Shown: positions 25,301 through 38,763 of the stretch, piece by piece
Layout: the number at the start of each line of letters is the position of its first letter
Numbering within the stretch: the stretch's first letter is position 1
NCBI GenBank assembly: GCA_037349315.1
Contig: JBAIAC010000001.1
Span: 1-64,000, forward strand
Direction of reading: 5' to 3'
DNA length: 64,000 nucleotides
Source: Chelydra serpentina
Taxonomy: Eukaryota; Chordata; Testudines; Chelydridae
Translations under genes and position numbers: made by a program
The notes under the pieces: model-generated
Seen by the model: only the letters and a program-made list of their open reading frames with translations
Databases searched by the model: none
Told to the model about the DNA's origin: nothing

Positions 25301-27798
25301 GTGAGGGTGGGGGTGGGGTTTAGGGTAAGGAGTAGGGTGGGGGAGAGGGTGAGGGTGATGGTGAGCGTGGCGGTGGTGGTTAGGGTGAGAGTGAGGGTGA
25401 GGATTTTCTTGAGGGTGGGTGTTAGGGTGAGTGTGAGGATGAGGGTGAGGGTGTGGGTTGGGGTGAGCGTGAGGTTAAGGGGAGGGTGGGGATGGGGGTA
25501 AGGGTGGGGGTTAGGGTTTGGCTTAGTGTGAGGGTGAGGGTGAGGGTGAGGGTGGGGTTTAGTGTGCGGGTGAGGGTGAGGGTGGGGGTGTGGGTGATGT
25601 TGAGGCTGTGGGTGGCGTGGGGGTGTGTGTGGGGTTAGGGTGAAGGTAAGGGTGAGGGTGGGGTGGGGGTGGGAGTCGGTTTTATGGTGAGGATTAGGGT
25701 GGGGGAGGCGGTTAGGGTGAGGGTGTGCGGGGGTTTGATGGTGAGGCTGGGGGTGAGGGTGCGAGTGAAGTTTGGGGTGGGGGCATGGGTGAGGGTGGGG
25801 TGTTGGTGAGTGTGAGTGAGAGGGTGGGTGTGGGGGTGAGGGTTACGGTGACGGTGAGGGTGTGAGTGGGGTTCAGTGTGAGGGTGTGGGTGTGGGTGGG
25901 GATGGGCTTGGGGGTGCGGGTGAGCGTGGGAGTGTGGCTGAAAGTGGGGGTGGGGGTTGTGGTGGGGGTTAGAGTGAGAGGGAGGGGGGTGGGGGTGGCG
26001 GTGGGGATTAGAGTGTGGGTGAGCGTGAGGGTGGGGGTGAGGGTTGGGTGAGAGTGAGGTTGAGATTGAGGGTGGGGTTAGGTGTCAGGCTGAGGGTGGG
26101 CGTAGGCGTGAGGGTGATGCTGAGGGTGAGTTTGGGGGTGAGGGTAAGGGTGAGGGTGGGGTTGTGGAAGGGGGTAAGGCTGAGGGTGAGGGTGACGGTG
26201 GAGGTGGGGGTGGCGGTGAGGCTGAGGGTGGGGGTTAGGCTGAAGGTGAGGGTGGGGGTGGTGATGAGGATGAGGGTGGGCGTGGGGACGAGGGTGAGGG
26301 TGAGGGAGGGTGGCGGTGGGTGTGGGGGCGAAGTTGAGGGTGTGAGTGGGGGTGATGTTGAGGGTGGGGGTGGGGTTTAGTGTGAGGCTGAGGGTGAGGG
26401 TGAGGGTGGGCGTGGGGGTGAGTGTGAGGGTGTCTGTGAGGGTGAGGCTGAGGGTGAGTTTGAGGGTGGGGGTGAGGATGAGATTGGGGGTGGGGGTGGG
26501 GGTGAGGGTGAGGATGAGGATGAGGGAGGGGGTTAGGGTGGCGCTGGGTGTGCGGGTGAGTGTGAGGGTGTGAGTGGGGGTTAGGGTGAGCGTGGGGGTT
26601 TGGGTGAGGGTGGGGTGGGGGCGAGGCTGAGGGTGGGCGTGAGGATGGGGGTTGGGGTGTCGGTGAGGGTGAGTGTGGGGTTTAGACTGAGGGTGAGCGT
26701 GAGGGAGGGGGTGGGGGTTTTGGGGGTGAGGATGGGGGTCGGGGTGAGGGTGAGGGTGGGGATGGGGTGAGGGTGGGGTTTGGTGTGAGGGTGAAGGTGG
26801 GGCTGGGGTTGAGGATGGGGGGTGAGGGTGGGGGTTGGGGTTAGGGTGAGGCTGACGGTGAGGGTGAGGTTGAGGGTGGGGGTGCGGGTGAGGGTGTCCG
26901 TGAGGGTGGGGGGTGGGGGGTGTGTGGGGGGGTGAGGGTGAGTGTGAGGGTAGGGGTGGGGTGGTGGTTGGGGTGGGGGTGTCCGTGAGCGTGAGGGTAA
27001 GGGTGGGAGTGGGGGGTTGGGGTCAGGGTGAGGGTGGGGGAGAGGGTGAGGGTTAGGGTGAGGGTTAGGGTGAGGTTAGGGTGAGGGTGGGTGTGGGTGT
27101 GAGGGTGAGTGTTAGACTGAGGGTGGGGTGGGGGTGAGAGTGAGCGTGAGGGTGGGGGGTGAGGGGTGTGGGTGGGGTTGAGTGTAAGTGTGAGGGTAGG
27201 GGTGGGGGTGAGAGTGGGAGTTAGGGTTTGGCTGAGGGTGATGGTGAGGGTTGGGGTGAGGGTGAGGGTGGGGGTTAGTGTGCGGGGAGCGTGAGGGTGG
27301 GGGTGGGGGTGAGGGTGAGGGTGTGGGTGAGGTGTGGGTGTGAGTGTGGTTAGGGTGAAGGTAAGGGTGAGGGTCAGGGTGTGGGAGAGGGTGAGGGTGG
27401 GGGTGGCGTTTAGGGTGAGAGTGAGCAGGATTTTGAGGGTGAGGGTGCGGGTGAGGGTGCGAATGATGGTGGGTGTGCAGTCGTGGGTGAGGGTGGGGTG
27501 TTGGTGAGTGTGAGGGTGAGTGAGAGGGTGGGGGTTGTGGTGGGTGTGGTAGTGAGGTTTAGGGTGAGGGTGAGGGTGTGGGGGGGTTTGGGTGAGGGTG
27601 GGGGTGAGGGTGAGGGTGGGGATGGGCTTGGGACTGAGGGTGGGTGGGGTTGGGGGTGGGTGTGTGGGTGAGGTTGAGGGTGGGGGTGGGGTTTGGGGGG
27701 TGGGTGAGGGTTAGGGTGAGGGTGGGGTGGGGGTGGGGATTAGAGTGGGGGTGATTGTTAGGTTGAGGGTCATGGTGGGGGTGAGGGTGGAGATGAGG
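16302..27798 (+). repeat. TGAGGG hexamer array, G-rich strand on +
   Basis: This is 11.5 kb of uninterrupted degenerate GGGTGA-type repeat with interspersed GGGTTAGGG, GGGGGT and GTGTGG variants. VRVR and EGEG frames on + and PHPH, LTLT and PSPS frames on minus come from the repeat unit. I see no gene, element or satellite monomer in it. It ends at the satellite near 27798. Confidence 0.92.
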
Positions 27799-28984
27799 GT
27801 GCATCATAAAGGCAGAGGGAGGAATAGTCCAGGAGCATTTTGTCACTGGCTTTGATGAGGAATGAATTGCTCATTGTTCAACCAATCTCTACACTATGAC
27901 CTGTACTATCTCAACAGTATGGCCTGACCCAGAACGATCTGTACCAAAAGACAAGCAGTGCATCATAATGTCTTAGGGAGGAAGATTCCAGTGGAAATTT
28001 AACAATGGTACTGAACAGGAGTAAATGGCTCATTGTGAAAATGTACAGAAACCAATCTCCTCCAAATGACTTAGTGGTGCATCATAATGGCTTAGGGAGG
28101 AATATTCCAGGAGAAATTCGGCAGTGGCGCTTAACAGGAATGAATTGCTCGTTGTGAGGTATTTCCATGAACCGATCTCAATGACCGGAATACATCATAA
28201 TGCCTTAGGGAGGTTGATTCCTGGAGAAAATGGGATAGGCAAAAAAAGTATTCAATTGCTCATTGTGATGAATTTTCGCAAACCGATCTCTAACAAATGA
28301 CTCGGGTTGCATCACAAAGTGTTAGGGAGGAAGTGTGCAGGGGAAATTTGACAATGGTACTGAACAGGAATTAATTGCTCTTTGTGGAAATGTACACGAA
28401 CAGATATCCTGCAAATGACTAGTAGTATATCATATGGCTTAGGGAGGACGATTCCAGGAAAAAATTGGCAGAAGCAATGAACAGGAAAGAATTACTCATT
28501 GTGCGAAGTTTCCACCAATCGATCGCTACCAAATGACCAGTAGTGCATCATAATGTGCTTTGGAAGGAAGAGTCCAGGAGAAATAGCAATGAACAGAAAT
28601 GTATTGCTTTTAATGCGAACTTTCCCAAACCGATCTCTACATAATCACAACCGGTGCATTTCAATGGCTAAGGGAGCAGGATTCCAGTAGAAATTCAGAT
28701 CTGGCATTGAACTGGAAAGAATTGCACATTGTGCAAATGTACACGAACCGATAGCCTCCAACTGACAAGCAGTGCATCATATTGTTTTAAAGAGGAAGCG
28801 TCAAGGGGAAATTTGACAATGGTACTGAACAGGAGTAAATGGCTCATTCTGAGACTTTTCAAAAACTGAACTCTACGAAATGACCAGATGTGCATCATAA
28901 TGGCTTAGTGAGAAGGATTCCAGGAGAGATTTGGCAGGAACAATTAACAGAAATGCTTGTCTTTTGGTAGAGGTCGATTTGGCT
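27799..28984 (+). repeat. ~119-bp satellite; right arm of the large inverted repeat
   Basis: About ten monomers are in + orientation. The segment is the reverse complement of 7236-8425 in monomer order and in private variants, such as the poly-A motif near 28235 that matches the poly-T motif near 7988. The right end passes into C-rich hexamer at about 28985. Confidence 0.88.
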
Positions 28985-31900
28985 TCACCCGCAAACCCAC
29001 CCCCACTCCCACCTGCACCCTCACCCTCACCCTCACCTCCAATCCCAGCCCCACCATCACCGTCAAACTCACCCTCACCCTCAATCTCACCCTCACCCCT
29101 CACCCTCACCCCCAACCCTAAACCCAACCCTGACCCTCACCCTCACCATCACCCCCACCGCCAGCCTCACCATCACCCCCACCCTCAGCCCCACCGTCAC
29201 ACTCAACCTCACCCTCAAACCCACCCTCACCCTCAATATAACCCCCACCCCCACCCTCACCCTCACCCTGACCGCCACTGCCACCCTCACTCTCACCCTC
29301 ACCCTCACCGACACCCAAATCCCCACCCCAACCTCACCCTCACCCCCACACCCACCCTCACCCTCACCCACACCCTAATCCCCACCTCCAGCCCCACCCC
29401 AACCTCACCCTCACCCCCACACCCACACCCAGCCCCACCCTCACCCTCACCCCAACCCCCAGCCCCACCCCTCACCCTCACCCCCACCCTCACCCCCAGA
29501 GACACCCTCACCCTCACCCTCACAGACACCCTCACCCTCACCACCACGCCCACCCTCAGCCTTACCCCCATTCACACCCTCATCCTCACCATAACCCTCA
29601 CCCCACCCCCACCCCCACCCTCTCACTCACCCTCACAAACACCCCATTCTCACGCGCGCCGCCACTCCCACCATCACTCGCACCCTCACCCTCGGCCCCA
29701 GCCTCACCCTCACCCTAACTGCCACCTTCACCCTCTCCCCCACTCTAACCATCACACTAAACCCCACCCACAGCCCCACCCTCACCTTTACCCTCACCCT
29801 AACCCAAGCCCCACCACCACCCCACCCACATCCTCACCTCCACCCCCACCCTCACACCCACCCGCACACTAACCCCCAACCTTACCCTCAGCCTCACCCT
29901 CACCCCAACCCTCACCCTCAGCCAAACACTAAACCCCACCCTCATCCCCACCTCCATCCCCACCCTCACCATTACCCTCACCACCACAACCCCCACTCCC
30001 AGGCTCACCCTCACTCGCACCCCCACCCCCACCCTCTCCCAAACCCTCACCCCCACACCCACCCTCACCCCAACCCCCACTCCCAACCTCACCCACACCC
30101 ACACCCTCACGGAAACCCTCACCCTCACCCCCACCCCCACTCTCAACCTCATGCGCACCATCAGCCTCACCCAAAGCCCCACCTCCACCCTCACCCTCAG
30201 TGTCACCCTAACCCTCAACCCCAGTTCCACCCTCACCAGCACCCCAACCCCCACCCTACCCCATCCCCACTCTCACCCTCACCCTCACCGCCACCCCCAC
30301 CTCCACCATCACACTCAGCCTCATCCCCACCCCCACCTTCACCCTCACCCTCACCCCCACCCCCACCCTCACCCTAATCCCCACACCCATCCTCACCCTC
30401 ACCCTCACACCCACCTGCACACTAACCCCCAACCTTACCCTCAGCCTCACCCCCACACCCACCCTCACCCTCACCCTGACCCCAACCCGCACCCCCACCC
30501 ACACCCACACCCTCACCCCCACCCACACCCTCACGGAAACCCTCACCCTCAACCCCCACCCCCACTCTCAAACTCATGCGCACCATCAGCCTCACCCAAA
30601 GCCCCACCTCCACCCTCACCCTCACCCTCAGTGTCACCCTAACCCTCAACCCCAGTTCCACCCTCACCAGCACCCCAACCCCCACCCTACCCCATCCCCA
30701 CTCTCACCCTCACCCTCACCACCACCACCACCTCCACCCTCACACTCAGCCTCATCCCCACCCCCACCTTCACCCTCACCCCCACCCTCACCCCCACACC
30801 CATCCTTACCCTCACCCTCACCCTCACGCTCACCCCAACCCCCACCTCCACCCGCACCCTCACCCTAACCCCCATCCCAACCCTCACCCTCACCCCAACC
30901 CCCACAGCCACCCCCACCCCCACCCTCACCCTAACCCCTACCCGCAACCACACCCCCACCCTCACCCTCACAGCTACCCTCACCCTCACCCCCACAAGCA
31001 CCCTCACATTCACCCTCAGCCTCACCCTAAACCCCTCCCCCACCCTCACCCTCACCCTCTCCCTCACCCTAACCCTCACCCCAACCCCCACCCTCTCACT
31101 CACCCTCACACTCACCCTCACACTCACCAAAACAGCACCCTCACCAGTGCCCCCACCACCCACCATCATTCGCACCCTCAGCCCCAGCCTCCCCCTCACC
31201 CTAACGGCCACCCCCACCCTCACCCTCTCCCCCACCCCAACCCTCACCATAAACCCCACTCACACCCCCACCCACATCCTCACCTCCATCCTCACATTCA
31301 CGCTCACCCGCACACTAACCCACCCTCACCCTCAGCCTCACCCCTACCCTCACCCTCAGAGAAAACGGTAACACCCACCTTCACCCCCACCCTCACCCTT
31401 ACCCTCACGCCACAACCCACCCCAAGCCTCACCCTCACCCTCACTTCACCCCCAAACCCAGCCCCACCCTCACCCTCACACTAACCCTTACCCCCCACAC
31501 CCACCCTCACCCTCACCACACCCTCACCCACCCCCCACCCCCATCCTTACCCTCACCCTCACCCTGACCCCAACACCCACTCCCAACCTCACCCTTACCC
31601 TCACGCTCACCCCCCCGACCCCCATCCTTACCCTCATGGACACCGTCACCCTCACCCCCACCCCCACCCTCAACCTCACCCTCACCATCACCCTTACCCT
31701 CACCCTAACCCCCACCCTCACCCTCACGCTCACGCCCAGCTCCACCCTCACCCCAACCGCCTCCCCACCCCATACCCACTCTCACCCTCACCCCCACCCG
31801 CACACTCACCGTTAGCCTAACCCCGACACTCACCCTCACCGCCACCCCCACCTCCACCATCACCCTCATACTGACCCTAACCCCCAACCCAACCCTCAAT

Positions 31901-34900
31901 CTCACCCTCACCTTCACGCTCACCGCCACCCCCACCCTCACCCTCACCCCCACCCGCACACTCACCGTTAGCCTAACCCCGACACTCACCCTCACCGCCA
32001 CCCCCACCTCCACCATCACCCTCATACTGACCCTAACCCCCAACCGAACCCTCAATCTCACCCTCACCTTCATGCTCACCGCCACCCCCACCCTCACCCT
32101 AACCCCTACCCCCAACCACACCCCAACCCCACCCTCACCCTCACAGACACCCTCACGTTCATCCTCAGCCTCACCCTAACCCCCACCCCCACCCTCACCC
32201 TGACCCGCACACCCACCCACACCCCCACCCTCTCACTCACCCTCACACTCACCAACACCACACCATCACCTGCGCTCCCACCCCCAACCTCACTCGCACC
32301 CTCACCCTCAGCCCCAGCCTCACACTCACCCTCACCCTCACCCTAACCGCCGCCCCCACCCTCACCCTCTCCCCCACACTAACCCTCACCCTAATCCCCA
32401 CCCACACCTCCACCCCAACCTCATCCTCACCCACACACCCACACCCACCCTCACCCTTACCCACAACCCCACTCTCACCCTCAACCCCAACCTCCCACAC
32501 CCTCACCCTCACCCCAACCCCACCATCAGACACCCTCACGTTCACCCTCAGCCTCACCCTAACACCCACCATCACCCTCATCCTTACCCTCACCCTCACC
32601 CCAAGTCACACCCTCACCCTCACCCTAACGCAAACCCCCACACCTACCGCAACACCCACCATCTCACTCACCCTCACCAACACCGCATCCTCTCCCACGC
32701 CCCCACTCCCACCATCACTCGCACCCTCAACTTCACCCCCAGCCTCACCCTCACACTCACAATCACCCTCACCCTCTCATCCACCCTAACCCTCACCCTC
32801 AACCCCACTCACACCCCGACCCAAACCCTCACCCTTAGCCTCACCACCACCGGCACCCCACCCTAACCGTCCCCCCCCACCCCCACTCTCTCACTCACCC
32901 TCACCTCACCATAACCGCCACCCCCACCATCACCCTCATCCTCGACGTCGCCCCCAGCCTAACCCTCACCCTAAACCCCTCTCCCAGCTTCACCCTCACC
33001 TCACCCTACCCCTCACCCCTCACCATCTCACTCACCAACACTCCACCCTCACCCACGCACCCACCCCCACCATCATTCGCACCCTCACCATCAACCCCCC
33101 ACCTTCACCCTCAACCTAACCCCACCCCCACCCTCACCCCCATCGCCACTCTCACCCTCACATTCACGCTCACCCTCACCCCACACCCACCGCCACTCTC
33201 AACCTAACCCTCACCCTCACCCACACCCCCACTCTCACCCTAACCCTCATCCTCACCCCCAAGCCCACCCCCACCCTCACCCTTACCCTCACCCACACCC
33301 CCACACCCACCCTCACCCACACCCTCACCCCCACTCTCACCCACCCCCATGCTCACCCCCAAGCCAACACCCACCCTCACCTTCACCCCCATCTCCACCC
33401 CCACCCTCACCCTCACAAACACCCTCACCTTCACCCCCACGCCCAGCCTCACCCTCCGCCTCACCACAACCCCCCCACCCTCACCTTCACCCCACTCATC
33501 CACACCCCCACCCCACCCACACCCTCACCCCCACCCCCACCCACACCCTCACACTCACGCTCACCTGCAAACTAACCCCCACCCTCACCCTCAGCCAAAC
33601 CCTAACCCCCACCCTCACCCTCACCCCCCAACCCCACCCCCACCCTCACCCTAACCCTCACCCCCACCCTCACCCTCACCCTGACCCCAACTCCCACTCC
33701 CAACCTCACCCTCACCCCCTCCCCAACACCCACCCCCACCCTCACACTCATCCTCATCCTCACCCCACCCACACCCCCACCCTCAACCTCACCATCACGG
33801 ACACCCTCACTCCCATCCCCACCCTCAACCTCACCTACTCCCTCAGCCTCACCCTAACACCCACCCCCACCTCTCACCCTCACCCCCAGCCCGACCCTCA
33901 CCCTCACCCCATCCCCACCCTCACCCTACCCTCACACCCAACACCCCCACCCTCACCCTCAGCCTAACCCCCACACTCACCCTCACCGCCTCCCCCACCT
34001 CCACCCTCAGCCTCACCCTCACCCTCACCCCCACCCACACCCCCACACCCATCCTCACCCTCACCCTCACACCACCCGCACACTAACCCCCAACCTTACC
34101 CTCAGCCTCACCCTCACCCCAACCCTCACGCTCAGCCAAACCCTAAACCCCACCCTCACCCCCACGTCCACCCCCACCCTCACCATTACCCTCACCATCA
34201 CAACCCCCACTCGCAGGCTCACCCTCACTCGCACACCCACTCCCACCCTCTCCCAAACCCTCACCCCCACACCCACCCTCACCCTCACCCTGACCCCAAC
34301 CCGCACTCCCAACCTCACCCACACCCTCACCCCCACCCACACCCACACCCCCATGGAAACCCTCACCCTCAACCCCCACCCCCACTCTCAACCTCATGCG
34401 CACCATCAGCCTCACCCAAAGCCCCACCTCCACCCTCACCCTCACCCTCAGTGTCACCCTAACCCTCAACCCCAGTTCCACCCTCACCAGCACCCCAACC
34501 CCCACCCTACCCCATCCCCACTCTCACCCTCACCCTCACCGCCACCCCCACCTCCACACTCAGCCTCATCCCCACCCCCACCTTCACCCTCACCCTCACA
34601 CCCATCCTCACCCTCACCCTCACCCTCACGCTCACCCCAACCCCCACCTCCACCCCCACCCTCACCCTCACGCTCACCCTAACCCCCACCCCAACCCTCA
34701 CCCTCACCCCAACCCCCACAGCCACCCCCACCCCCACCCTCACCCTAACCCCTACCCGCAACCACACCCCTACCCTCACAGCTAACCTCACCCTCACCCC
34801 CACAAGCACCCTCACATTCACCCTCAGCCTCACCCTAACCCCCTCCCCCACCCTCACCCTCTCCCTCACCCTAACCCTCACCCCCACCCCCACCCTCTCA

Positions 34901-37900
34901 CTCACCCTCACACTCACCAAAACAGCACCCTCACCAGCGCCCCCACACCCACCATCACTCGCACCCTCACCCTCACCCTCAGCCTCCCCCTCACCCTAAC
35001 GGCCACCCCCACCCTCACCCTCTCCCCCACCCCAACCCTCACCCTAAACCCCACTCACACCCCCACCCACATCCTCACCTCCATCCTCACATTCACGCTC
35101 ACCCGCACACTAACCCCCACCCTCACCCTCAGCCTCACCCCTACCCTCACCCTCAGAGAAAACGGTAACACCCACCTTCACCCCCACCCCCACCCTCACC
35201 CTTACCCTCATGCCCACACCCACCCCAAGCCTCACCCTCACCCTCACTTCACCCCCAAACCCAGCCCCACCCTCACCCTCACACTAACCCTTACCCCCAC
35301 GCCCACACCCACCCTCACCACACCCTCACCCACCCCCCCACCCCCATCCTTACCCTCACCCTCACCCTCACCCTGACCCCAACACCCACTCCCAACCTCA
35401 CCCTTACCCTCACGCTCACCCCCTCCACCCCCATCCTTACCCTCATGGACACCGTCACCCTCACCCCCACCCCCACCCTCACGCTCACGCCCAGCTCCAC
35501 CCTCACCCGCACACTCACCGTTAGCCTAACCCCGACACTCACCCTCACCGCCACCCCCACCTCCACCATCACCCTCATACTGACCCTAACCCCCAACCAA
35601 ACCCTCAATCTCACCCTCACCCTCACCCTCACCCGCACACTCATCGTTAGCCTAACCCCGACACTCACCCTCACCGCCACCCCCACCTCCACCATCACCC
35701 TGATACTAACCCTAACCCCCAACCCAACCCTCAATCTCACCCTCACCTTCACGCTCACCGCCACCCTCACCCTAACCCCTACCCCCAACCACACCCCTAC
35801 CCCCACCCCCACCCTCACAGACACCCTCACCCTCACAGACACCCTCACCCCCACACCCACCCTCACGTTCATCCTCAGCCTCACCCTAACCCCCACCCCC
35901 ACCCTGACCCGCACACCCACCCACACCCCCACCCTCTCACTCACCCTCACACTCACCAACACCACACCATCACCTGCGCCCCCACCCCCAACCTCACTCG
36001 CACCCTCACCCTCAGCCCCAGCCTCACACTCACCCTCACCCTCACCGCCGCCCCCACCCTCACCCTCTCCCCCACACTAACCCTCACCCTAATCCCCACC
36101 CACACCTCCACCCCAACCTCATCCTCACCCACACACCCACACCCACCCTCACCCTTACCCACAACCCCACTCTCACCCTCAACCCCAACCTCCCACACCC
36201 TCACCCCAACCCCACCATCACAGACACCCTCACGTTCACCCTCAGCCTCACCCTAACCCCCACCATCACCCTCATCCTTACCCTCACCCCAAGTCACACC
36301 CTCACCCTAATGCAAACCCCCACACCTATCGCAACACCCACCATCTCACTCACCCTCACCAACACCGCATCCTCTCCCACGCCCCCACTCCCACCATCAC
36401 TCGCACCCTCACCTTCACCCCCAGCCTCACCCTCACACTCCCAATCACCCTCACCCTCTCATCCACCCTAACCCTCACCCTCAACCCCACTCACACCCCG
36501 ACCCAAACCCTCACCCTTAGCCTCACCCCCAGCGGCACCCCACCCTAACCGTCCCCCCACCCCCACTCTCTCACTCACCCTCACCTCACCATAACCGCCA
36601 CCCCCACCATCACCCTCATCCTCGACGTCGCCCCCAGCCTAACCCTCACCCTAAACCCCTCTCCCAGCTTCACGCTCATCTCACCCTACCCCTCACCCTC
36701 ACCCCCACCATCTCACTCACCCTCACCAACACTCCACCCTCACCCACCCACCCCCACCATTATTTGCACCCTCACCCTCAACCCCCCCACCTTCACCCTC
36801 AACCTAACCCCACCCCCACCCTCACCCCCATCGCCACCCTCACCCTCACATTCACGCTCACCCTCACCCCACACCCACCGCCACTCTCAACCTAACCCTC
36901 ACCCACACCCCCACTCTCACCCTAACCCTCATCCTCACCCCCAAGCCCACCCCCACCCTTACCCTCACCCCCACCTCCACCCTCACCCACACCCCCACAC
37001 CCACCCTCACCCACACCCTCACCCCACATTCCCCCACCCCCATGCTCACCCCCAAGCCAACACCCACCCTCACCTTCACCCCCATCTCCACCCCCACCCT
37101 CACCCTCACAAACACCCTCACCTTCACCCCCACCCTCACTCTCATCCTGCGCCTCACCATAACCCCCCCACCCTCACCCTCACCCCTAATCATCCACACC
37201 CCCACCCCACCCACACCCTCACCCTCACCCACACCCACACCCTCACACTCATGCTCACCTGCAAACTAACCCCCACCCTCACCCTCAGCCAAACCCTAAC
37301 CCCCACCCTCACCCTCACTCTCACCGCCCACCCCCACCATCACCCTCACTCTAACCCTCACCCCCACCCACCCTCACCCTCACCCTGACCCCAACTCCCA
37401 CTCCCAACCTCGCCCTCACCCCCACCCCAACACCCACCCCCACCCTCACACTCATCCTCATCCTCACCCTCACCCCACCCACACCCCCACCCTCAACCTC
37501 ACCATCACGGACACCCTCACTCCAATCCCCACCCTCAACCTCACCTACTCCCTCAGCCTCACCCTAACACCCACCTCCACCTCTCACCCTCACCCCCAGC
37601 CCGACCCTCACCCTCACCCCAACCCCGTCCCTCACCCCATCCCCACCCTCACCCTCCCCCCACCCTCATACCCAACACCCCCACCCTCACCCTCAGCCTA
37701 ACCCCCACACTCACCCTCACTGCCTCCCCCACCTCCACCCTCAGCCTCACCCCCACCCTCACCCACACCGTCAACCTCACCCTAACCCCCACCCCCATCC
37801 TCACCCTTACCTCCACCCCAACCCGCACCCTCACCCTCACAGACACCCTCACCCCCAGGCCCAGCCTCACCCTCAGCCTCACCCTAACCCCCAACCCCAC

Positions 37901-38130
37901 ACTCTCCCCCACTCACACCCACACCCTCACCCCCACACCCACCGCAACCGCCTCCCCCATCTCCACCCACTCCCTCACCCTCACCTCCACCCCCATCCTC
38001 ACCCTCACCCCGACCCCAACCCCCACCCTCACCCTTAACCTAACACCCAACCTCACCATCGCCCTCACCCTTACCCCTACTCCCACCCTCATCCTCACCC
38101 CCACCCTCACGACCACCCTCACCCTCTCCC
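28985..38130 (-). repeat. CCCTCA hexamer array with a ~3.7-3.8-kb internal duplication
   Basis: This is C-rich hexamer on +. Distinctive marks recur at long offsets: the Met-Arg-Thr-Ile block at 30151, 30576 and 34396; GAAAACGGTA at 31361 and 35158; a block at 33349 and 37042. About 30.5-34.3 kb is therefore duplicated as about 34.3-38.0 kb. A shorter block anchored at GTTAGCC repeats 156 bp apart (31811, 31967), and 126 bp apart at 35520 and 35646; both are multiples of six. It ends at a conserved satellite junction. No gene is seen. Confidence 0.92.
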
Positions 38131-38670
38131 TCACGAACCGATGTGTAAAAAAAGCCCAGCAGCACATCTAACTGGCGTTTGAAAGAGTATGCTTGGAGAC
38201 ATCTTGCAGTGAACAGGATTGAATTGTTCGTAGTTAGGTATTCTCATGAACAGAACTGTAACAAAAGCGCTGTAGTACATCTAAATAGCTTTTTGAGGCG
38301 TACTCCAGGAGAAATTTGAAACTCGTAGTGAACAGGATTGAAATGCTCATTGTGAGGAATTGTCACTAACCGATCTCTACCAAAATCGCAGCAATAAATC
38401 TAATATGCTTGAGGTGGAAGACTCCAGGAGAAATTTGGCACTAACTTTTAAGAGCATTGTAATGCTCATTGTAAGGAATTTTCACGAATACATCTGTACA
38501 AAGAACCCAGAAGTTCATCATAATGATTTTTGGAAGATGATTTCCGGATAAATATGGCAGTAACATGGAACAGGATTGAATTGTTCATTGGGGGGTATGC
38601 TCACTAACGCATCTGTACCAAAATCGCAGCATTACATTTAAATAGCTTTTGCGGGGGGATTCCAGGAGAT
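38131..38670 (+). repeat. ~119-bp satellite after a conserved hexamer junction
   Basis: Same monomer series as 2394-2945 and 54565-55110, including the TGTAAAAAAAGC motif right after the junction. It is interrupted at 38670 by the CR1 insertion; the interrupted monomer resumes at 43620. Confidence 0.9.
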
Positions 38671-38694
38671 CATAGAATCATAGAATCATAGAAT
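38671..38694 (-). repeat. CR1 3'-terminal octamer repeats
   Basis: Three tandem copies of ATTCTATG (minus strand) form the end of the element. CR1 elements end in short octamer repeats that are thought to guide target-primed reverse transcription. The same three units end the second copy (44028-44051) and the tail of the SINE at 60752. Confidence 0.92.
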
Positions 38695-38763
38695 CTCAGG
38701 GTTGGAAGGGATCTCAGGAGGTCATCTAGTCCAACCCCCTGCTCAAAGCAGGACCAACCCCAA

